Source: Isoptericola sp044389085
GTDB taxonomy: Bacteria > Actinomycetota > Actinomycetes > Actinomycetales > Cellulomonadaceae
NCBI RefSeq assembly: GCF_044389085.1
Contig: NZ_JBIRXP010000003.1
Coordinates: forward strand, 1-64,000
Direction: 5' to 3'
DNA: 64,000 nt
In this document: positions 59,253-64,000 of the stretch, piece by piece
Position numbering within the stretch: the stretch's first letter is position 1
Layout of the letters: every line of letters begins with the position of its first letter
Position numbers and translations under genes: made by a program
Notes under the pieces: generated by a model
The model's input: only the letters and a program-made list of their open reading frames with translations
Told to the model about the DNA's origin: nothing
The model's database searches: none

Positions 59253-59957
59253 GTGCGCACCCACGAACGAGTCCTCGCCCACCTCGAGGAGGGCATCGCC
59301 GCCGGCCGCTGGGGCCTCGGCGAACGGCTGCCCGGCGAGCGGGCGCTCGCGGAGGACCTCGGCGTCTCCCGACCCTCCGTCCGCGAGGCGATCCGCGTGC
59401 TCGACGCGCTCGGCATCGTGCGGCCGGGCGTCGGGTCGGGGCCGAACGCGGGCGCCGTCGTCATCGACCGCCCCGCCGCCGGGCTGGGCGCCGCGGTGCG
59501 CCTGCACGTCGCCACCGGCACGCTGCCGGTGCGGGACGTCGTCGCCACGCGCGTGCTGCTCGAGTCGTGGGCCGTCGCGCAGGCCGCCGAGCGGGTGGTG
59601 GACCACGCGCCCGGCACGGCCGCGCACCTCGAGGAGGCGCGCCGGCTCCTGGCGCGGATGGAGGACGACGACGTCCCGGCTGCCGAGTTCCTCGAGCTCG
59701 ACCAGGCCTTCCACCTGGAGTTCGTGCGGATGGCGGGCAACGTCCTCGTCGAGGCCGTGATGACCGGCCTGCGCGGCGCCATCGGCGGGTACGTCGCCGG
59801 CGGGATCGAGCGGCTGCCGTCGTGGCCGCGCACGGCCGCCCGGCTGAGGGCCGAGCACCGCGCCGTGCTCGACGCCGTCGCCGCCGGGGACGGCGCCGCC
59901 GCCTCCGCCGCGGTGCGGGCGCACATCGAGGGGTTCTCGCGGGAGGCGGGCGTCTGA
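59253..59957 (+). CDS. GntR-family regulator (FadR/LldR type) of the lut operon
   Basis: Regulator of 234 residues. The winged helix is RVLAHLEEGIAAGRWGLGERLPGERALAEDLGVSRPSVREAIRVLDALGIV. The FCD domain follows with VVATRVLLESWAVAQAAE, EFLELDQAFHLEFVRMAGN and HRAVLDAVAAGDGAAASAAVRAHI, including its metal-site His residues. The GTG start lies six bases after a TACGCT -10 box, which fits a leaderless transcript. Divergence from lutA and the shared operator imply lactate-responsive repression. Confidence 0.9.
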   Translation: MRTHERVLAHLEEGIAAGRWGLGERLPGERALAEDLGVSRPSVREAIRVLDALGIVRPGVGSGPNAGAVVIDRPAAGLGAAVRLHVATGTLPVRDVVATRVLLESWAVAQAAERVVDHAPGTAAHLEEARRLLARMEDDDVPAAEFLELDQAFHLEFVRMAGNVLVEAVMTGLRGAIGGYVAGGIERLPSWPRTAARLRAEHRAVLDAVAAGDGAAASAAVRAHIEGFSREAGV

Positions 59958-59970
59958 CGTCCCGGCCGGC

Positions 59971-59994
59971 GACGGACCGGGCCGCAGGTCCGTC
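59971..59994 (+). terminator. Hairpin after the lut regulator gene
   Basis: GACGGACC (59971-59978) pairs with GGTCCGTC (59987-59994) around an eight-base GC-rich loop, 13 bases after the stop. Confidence 0.5.
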
Positions 59995-60116
59995 CCGCTC
60001 ACGCCACGCGCCTGTGGACGGGCGGGGCCCGGGTGTCCGCGGGGCCCGCTAGCGTCCTGCCGGTGGCCGCGCACGGCGGCCGGAACCGAGGGGCCCGGGC
60101 AGGGCGGGGGTGAGGC

Positions 60117-60797
60117 ATGGAACGGGAGGACGTCGCACGGCTCGCGCGCGGGCTGATGGCCGAGCACGGGCTGTCCGGCTGGACGTTCCGGTTCGACCAG
60201 GCCCGCCGGCGCGCGGGCCTGTGCCGGTACGACCGGCGCGAGATCAGCCTGTCCGGGCCGCTCACCGCCCTGTACGAGGAGGCCGACGTGCGGGAGGTCG
60301 TGCTGCACGAGATCGCGCACGCGCTGGCGGGCGCCCGGCACGGGCACGACGCCGTCTGGCGCGCGACGGCGCGCTCGATCGGCTCCACGGGCCGCCGCGT
60401 GGTGCGCGACGGGAGCCCGCAGGTGGACGGCGACTGGGTGGGGGTCTGCCCGGCCGGGCACCGGGTCACGCGCTTCCGCCGCCCGCAGCGTCCGCAGGCG
60501 TGCGCCCGCTGCTCGCCCGTCTTCGACCGGCGCCACCTCCTGTCGTGGACCTACCGCGGGAGCCCGGTGCCGGAGCTCGGGCCGTCCTCGACTGCGGACG
60601 CGGGCCTCGTCCCGGACGCGGCCGAGCCACCTGTCGACCCCGCGGGCATCCGCCCGGGGGAGCGGCTGCGCGTGGTCGCGCCGGGCCGGTACGACGGCGT
60701 CGTCGGAACGCTCGTGAAGCGGGGGAGGACGCGGTTCCACCTGCGGGTCGGCAGGTCGGTGCTCACGGTGCCGTTCGGCCTCGTCGAGCGGGCCTGA
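60117..60797 (+). CDS. SprT-like zinc metalloprotease-fold protein
   Basis: Cytoplasmic protein of 226 residues. The zinc-binding HEIAH (His64-Glu65 to His68) lies in VVLHEIAHALAG. A zinc-ribbon-like pair, VCPAGH and ACARC, follows near residues 108-125, as in SprT/Spartan-type proteins. The last 55 residues (IRPGERLRVVAPGRYDGVVGTLVKRG) look like a small beta-barrel (KOW-like). SprT homologues in bacteria are poorly characterised; eukaryotic Spartan cleaves DNA-protein crosslinks. It has no clear functional neighbour here. Confidence 0.82.
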   Translation: MEREDVARLARGLMAEHGLSGWTFRFDQARRRAGLCRYDRREISLSGPLTALYEEADVREVVLHEIAHALAGARHGHDAVWRATARSIGSTGRRVVRDGSPQVDGDWVGVCPAGHRVTRFRRPQRPQACARCSPVFDRRHLLSWTYRGSPVPELGPSSTADAGLVPDAAEPPVDPAGIRPGERLRVVAPGRYDGVVGTLVKRGRTRFHLRVGRSVLTVPFGLVERA

Positions 60798-60873
60798 CCG
60801 CCCACGGCCGCGGGCCGTGCCACGGGTTGTGCTTGCCTGGGTCGACGGGCATCATGGTCGCGCACCACCTGCT

Positions 60874-60885
60874 TGAATCCATTCA
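60874..60885 (+). promoter_or_regulatory. LacI-type operator upstream of the rhamnogalacturonan acetylesterase
   Basis: TGAATCCATTCA, flanked to TTGAATCCATTCAA, matches the rhamnose-type operator except for CC instead of the central CG. TTGTGC (60827-60832) and CATCAT (60850-60855), 17 bases apart, could be the promoter, with the operator just downstream. Confidence 0.6.
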
Positions 60886-60948
60886 ACCTCGGCGGCCGAC
60901 GGCGGCCGCCGGGGGAGGCTCGACGACGAGACCCCGAGGTGAGCACCA

Positions 60949-63303
60949 GTGCCAGCACCGAACCGCCCAGCGCGCCCATCGTTGGAAAGCGCTACCCCAT
61001 CTCCCGACCGCCGCGCCGCCGGACCCGCCTGCCGCGCCCTCGCCGCGGGGGCGACGACCGTCGGCCTGGTCCTCGCGGGCCTGTCCGCGACCGTCGGCGC
61101 CGCATCGAGCGCGGCGGCCGCCGACGTGCCCGCCCCCGCCGCCGTCCGCGTCGCCCACGCCGTCGACGGCGCGCTGACCATGCGGTGGAACGAGGTGCAG
61201 GGCGCCGTCGGCTACGTGCTCTCGCGCAGCGACGCCGTCGACGGCGAGTACACCGAGGTGGCGCGCACCGACGAGCGCACGGTCCACGCGACCGACGCCG
61301 TCGACACCACCGCCGTGCACTACTACCGCGCCCAGGCGATCGGCGCCGACGGGACGCTCTCCCCGTCGTCCACGGCCGCCGTCGGCACGCTGGTGGGCGG
61401 GGGTGTCGCGGACCCGCAGATCCCCTCCGGCGGCCTCACGCTCGACTTCGGCAACGGAGCGACCGCTCCCGGCGCGACGCGGGTCGTCGCCGGCCCGGCC
61501 TACTCGAAGGCGAGCCGCGTCGGTTTCGTCGACCCGGGCCAGGTGACCCCGGTCCGGCGCGACGGCGACGACCCCCTGCGCTCCGACCTCGTCCGGGTCG
61601 GCGACACGGAGCTGGTGATCGACCTGCCGGACGGCGACTACACCGTCGGCGTCGTCGCGGGCGATCCGGGGGCCGCGACCGACATCGCGATCACCGCCGA
61701 GCAGATGGCCAAGGTGCCCGCCACGCAGAGGCCGGCGGGGGAGTTCCTCGAGACGGAGTTCGACATCGCGCTGGTGGACGGCCAGCTCAACCTCGACTTC
61801 GCGGGGTCGGCGGCGAACCTCGCCGCGCTCACGATCACCCCGCAGGCACCGCGCGAGGCGGGCGCCGAGCCCACCGTCTTCGTCACCGGCGACTCCACCG
61901 TGCAGACCTACACCGACTACTGGGCGCCGCAGGCCGGCTGGGGGCAGATGCTCGACCGGTTCCTCGCGGACGGCGTCACGGTCGACAACCACGCGATCGG
62001 CGGGCGCTCGTCGAAGAACTTCATCAGTCAGGGCCGCCTCGACGAGGTGCTGCGCCAGATCCGCCCGGGCGACTACCTCTACGTGCAGTTCGGGCACAAC
62101 GACAACAGCTACGGCGTCGACGACCGTTACGCCGCACCCGCCGACTACCGCAACTACCTGCGCACCTTCGTCGACGGCGCGCGGCAGCGCGGTGCGACGC
62201 CGATCCTCGTCACCCCGGTGTCGCGGCGCAGCTTCGACGCGGCCGGGCACGCGAACGTCTCGTTCCCGCAGTACGTCGAGCAGGCGCGCGCCCTTGCGGA
62301 GGAGACCGGCGCCCCGCTGGTCGACCTGTCCGCCTCCAGCCGCGCCTACCTGGACGAGATCGGCCCCGAGGCCGCGAAGTCGGTGTTCCTGTGGGCGCCC
62401 GCCGGCGTGTACCCGGCGCGCCCGAACGGCACGCAGGACGACACGCACTTCCAGGCCTACGGCGCCATCCAGATGGCGCGCCTGGTCGCGCAGGACACCG
62501 CCCGTCTCGACGTCCCGCTCGCCGACGAGGTCGTCGAGGCCGCGCCGCCCGCCGACGTGCCGGCCGCGCCCACCGGGCTCGCCGCCTCGGCGGTGTCCGG
62601 CACGGGCGCGACCCTCACCTGGGACGCCGTGGACGGCGCCGACGTCTACCGCGTGCTGCTCAAGGACGCAGGCGCCGGCGACGACGCGTACGCCCTGCGG
62701 ACCACGTCCACCCTCGGGCGGGTCGACCTCACGGGCCTCGAGGCGGGGGCGTCCTACGACGTGCGGGTCGTGGCCGTGAACGGCCGCGGCGACTCCGCGC
62801 CGTCCGAGGCGCTGCGGCTGACCACGAAGGAGCCGCTCTACCGCTTCGACGTGCAGCCCGCGGCCGCCGTGACGATGGACGGCTACCTGCCGCTCGACGA
62901 CACGACCCTCTACTCCCAGGGGAAGGGCTACGGCTTCACCTCGACGGCCGGCCCGGGCGGGCGCGACCGCGGCACGGGCTTCGACCCCGTGCCGACGGCG
63001 CTGCAGCGCGACTTCCTGCTGCCGTCGGCGAGCACGCCGATCGCCGTCGACGTCGCGGACGGCACCTACGTCGTCGCCGTCGAGTGGGGCGACATGCTCG
63101 GCACCGCCAGCCTCGGCGTGACCCTCGAGGGCGAGGACCGCGGCTCGGCCAACGCCGGCCGCGGCGGCACCTCGACGCGCGTGCTGGCGCCGGTCGAGGT
63201 GACCGACGGCCGGCTCGACGTCGTCGCGTCGGGCTGGCTCAACGGACTGACCATCACGCGCCTCGACGACGAGGCCACGACCACCACCGGAGGGAACCGA
63301 TGA
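60949..63303 (+). CDS. Secreted rhamnogalacturonan acetylesterase (CE12, SGNH) with FnIII domains
   Basis: Extracellular deacetylase of 784 residues, expected to remove acetyl groups from RG-I galacturonate so that the lyase can act. A long N-terminal signal (hydrophobic LAAGATTVGLVLAGLSATVG) precedes an FnIII domain (about 62-150) and a beta-sandwich (LTLDFGNGATAPGA, about 165-300). The SGNH domain has Ser316 in VTGDSTVQTY, GGRSS, FGHNDNS and the DxxH pair Asp497/His500. A second FnIII (about 535-628) and a C-terminal beta-domain (YRFDVQPAAAVTMDGYL) follow. The GTG start has GAGGTGA upstream. The stop overlaps the next PL11 gene. Confidence 0.9.
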   Translation: MPAPNRPARPSLESATPSPDRRAAGPACRALAAGATTVGLVLAGLSATVGAASSAAAADVPAPAAVRVAHAVDGALTMRWNEVQGAVGYVLSRSDAVDGEYTEVARTDERTVHATDAVDTTAVHYYRAQAIGADGTLSPSSTAAVGTLVGGGVADPQIPSGGLTLDFGNGATAPGATRVVAGPAYSKASRVGFVDPGQVTPVRRDGDDPLRSDLVRVGDTELVIDLPDGDYTVGVVAGDPGAATDIAITAEQMAKVPATQRPAGEFLETEFDIALVDGQLNLDFAGSAANLAALTITPQAPREAGAEPTVFVTGDSTVQTYTDYWAPQAGWGQMLDRFLADGVTVDNHAIGGRSSKNFISQGRLDEVLRQIRPGDYLYVQFGHNDNSYGVDDRYAAPADYRNYLRTFVDGARQRGATPILVTPVSRRSFDAAGHANVSFPQYVEQARALAEETGAPLVDLSASSRAYLDEIGPEAAKSVFLWAPAGVYPARPNGTQDDTHFQAYGAIQMARLVAQDTARLDVPLADEVVEAAPPADVPAAPTGLAASAVSGTGATLTWDAVDGADVYRVLLKDAGAGDDAYALRTTSTLGRVDLTGLEAGASYDVRVVAVNGRGDSAPSEALRLTTKEPLYRFDVQPAAAVTMDGYLPLDDTTLYSQGKGYGFTSTAGPGGRDRGTGFDPVPTALQRDFLLPSASTPIAVDVADGTYVVAVEWGDMLGTASLGVTLEGEDRGSANAGRGGTSTRVLAPVEVTDGRLDVVASGWLNGLTITRLDDEATTTTGGNR

Positions 63304-64000
63304 CCACCTCACCCGACCGCGGCCGCGCGGCGCGCCCGCTGGCCGCCGGAGCACTCGCCCTGGGGCTCCTGCTGCCGGTGGCCGCGGCGGCCACCCCCGC
63401 CTCCGCCGCGGACGACGCGACGTCCGCGAGCAGCACCACCACGCCCCCGAAGCGCCAGGCCGAGCGACTCGACCGCTCGCCGGTCGCGGTCTCCACCGCG
63501 GACGGCGTCTACGTCGGCTGGCGCATGCTCGGCGACGACCCGGAGGCGATCGGCTTCCACGTGTACCGGGACGGCGAGCGGATCACCGACCGGCCGGTCA
63601 AGGGCTCGACCAACCTCGTCGACCCCGACGGGACGGCGGGCTCGACGTACCGGGTGAGCGCCGTCGCCGGCGGCAGCTCGGTCGAGCGGTGGGCCACCGA
63701 CACGTTCGCCGTCTGGGACGACCAGACCCTCGACGTGCCGCTCGACAAGCCGGCCGACGGCACCACCCCGGACGGCAAGGCGTACTCCTACCGGGCGAAC
63801 GACGCGTCCGTCGGCGACGTGGACGGCGACGGCGAGTACGAGCTCGTGCTCAAGTGGGACCCGACCAACTCGCAGGACAACTCCAAGGGCGGGTACACGG
63901 GCAACGTCTACCTGGACGCGTACGAGCTGGACGGCACGCGGCTGTGGCGGGTCGACCTGGGCCGCAACATCCGTGCGGGCGCGCACTACACCCAGTTCCA
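63300..64000 (+). CDS. Secreted rhamnogalacturonan lyase PL11, second copy (3' end beyond the window)
   Basis: N-terminal 233 residues of a second PL11 lyase. A signal peptide (PLAAGALALGLLLPVAAAA, then ASAA) precedes the FnIII-like domain (VAVSTADGVYVGWRMLG) and the first propeller motifs, including VGDVDGDGEYELVLKWDPTN and NIRAGAHYTQF. It aligns well with the 1483-3804 protein but is clearly a different gene. Its ATG overlaps the acetylesterase stop (ATGA) and has GGAGGG upstream, so esterase and lyase are produced together and share the operator at 60874. Confidence 0.92.
   Translation, partial: MTTSPDRGRAARPLAAGALALGLLLPVAAAATPASAADDATSASSTTTPPKRQAERLDRSPVAVSTADGVYVGWRMLGDDPEAIGFHVYRDGERITDRPVKGSTNLVDPDGTAGSTYRVSAVAGGSSVERWATDTFAVWDDQTLDVPLDKPADGTTPDGKAYSYRANDASVGDVDGDGEYELVLKWDPTNSQDNSKGGYTGNVYLDAYELDGTRLWRVDLGRNIRAGAHYTQF

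Noticed and set aside
60985..61000. Extra GGAAAGCGCTACCC operator at the start of the CE12 gene
   Set aside because: It lies inside the coding sequence, only half matches the GGAAAGCGCTTTCC pattern, and has no promoter boxes nearby.

Overview
The window is chromosomal DNA of a very GC-rich actinobacterium. Dense same-strand operons with ATGA/GTGA stop-start overlaps, many GTG starts, LacI-family regulators and a large plant-polysaccharide repertoire suggest Micrococcales of the Promicromonosporaceae/Cellulomonadaceae kind (Cellulosimicrobium- or Isoptericola-like). This placement is inference from gene content and composition. I found about 50 protein genes and no rRNA, tRNA, insertion sequence or CRISPR array.

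Layout. 1-13 kb holds a rhamnogalacturonan-I (RG-I) uptake and attack region: the end of a sugar ABC permease, a YesL-like membrane protein, a secreted PL11 rhamnogalacturonan lyase, a sugar-binding lipoprotein, a Gfo/Idh oxidoreductase, then a complete ABC importer coupled to a GH2 beta-galactosidase. 13-20.5 kb holds an ABC-F ATPase, a GH106-like glycosidase coupled to a GH42 beta-galactosidase, and a LacI repressor. 20.6-27 kb encodes complete L-rhamnose catabolism (mutarotase, isomerase, alpha/beta hydrolase, fused aldolase/dehydrogenase, kinase). 27-37.7 kb has an anti-sigma-type ATP-binding protein, two large secreted pectin-degrading proteins (PL1-CE8 and PL1-PL1-truncated CE8), a glycosyltransferase with a membrane protein, an unusual LacI-DUF6807 fusion and a GH43 enzyme. 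The content parallels the Bacillus subtilis yes (RG-I) locus. A CE12 rhamnogalacturonan acetylesterase and the start of a second PL11 lyase close the window (60.9-64 kb).

38.6-49.4 kb is the least explained part. A minus-strand operon (Gfo/Idh dehydrogenase, DUF993 aldolase-like protein, PF01261 isomerase-like protein) faces a plus-strand set (PF01261 protein, DhaK/DhaL-type kinase, RpiB-type isomerase, TPI-type isomerase, 3-hydroxyacyl-CoA-dehydrogenase-like enzyme, ACS-family MFS transporter) with a convergent GntR regulator. The kinase plus the two isomerases match the known route L-erythrulose to L-erythrulose-1-P to D-erythrulose-4-P to D-erythrose-4-P. I infer a sugar-acid pathway that feeds erythrulose into it.

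49.5-60.8 kb is more general: a LacI regulator, a GT4 glycosyltransferase, a VOC protein, a uridine-kinase-like protein, a two-component system, a CPBP protease homologue, the lutABC lactate operon with its GntR regulator, and a SprT-like protein.

Regulation can be read in part. A TGAAnCGnTTCA site recurs at the GH42 operon, the mutarotase, the rhamnose isomerase and the acetylesterase, with a variant at the first PL11 gene. AGAAACCGGTTTCT sites sit upstream of the pectate lyases and of GH43-LacI-DUF6807. GGAAtnCGCTTTCC sites sit at the 49.6 kb lacI and at the Gfo/Idh-DUF993 operon. Long, near-perfect hairpins mark many gene ends, and at least two hairpin families recur within the window, one copy lying inside the lutC reading frame.
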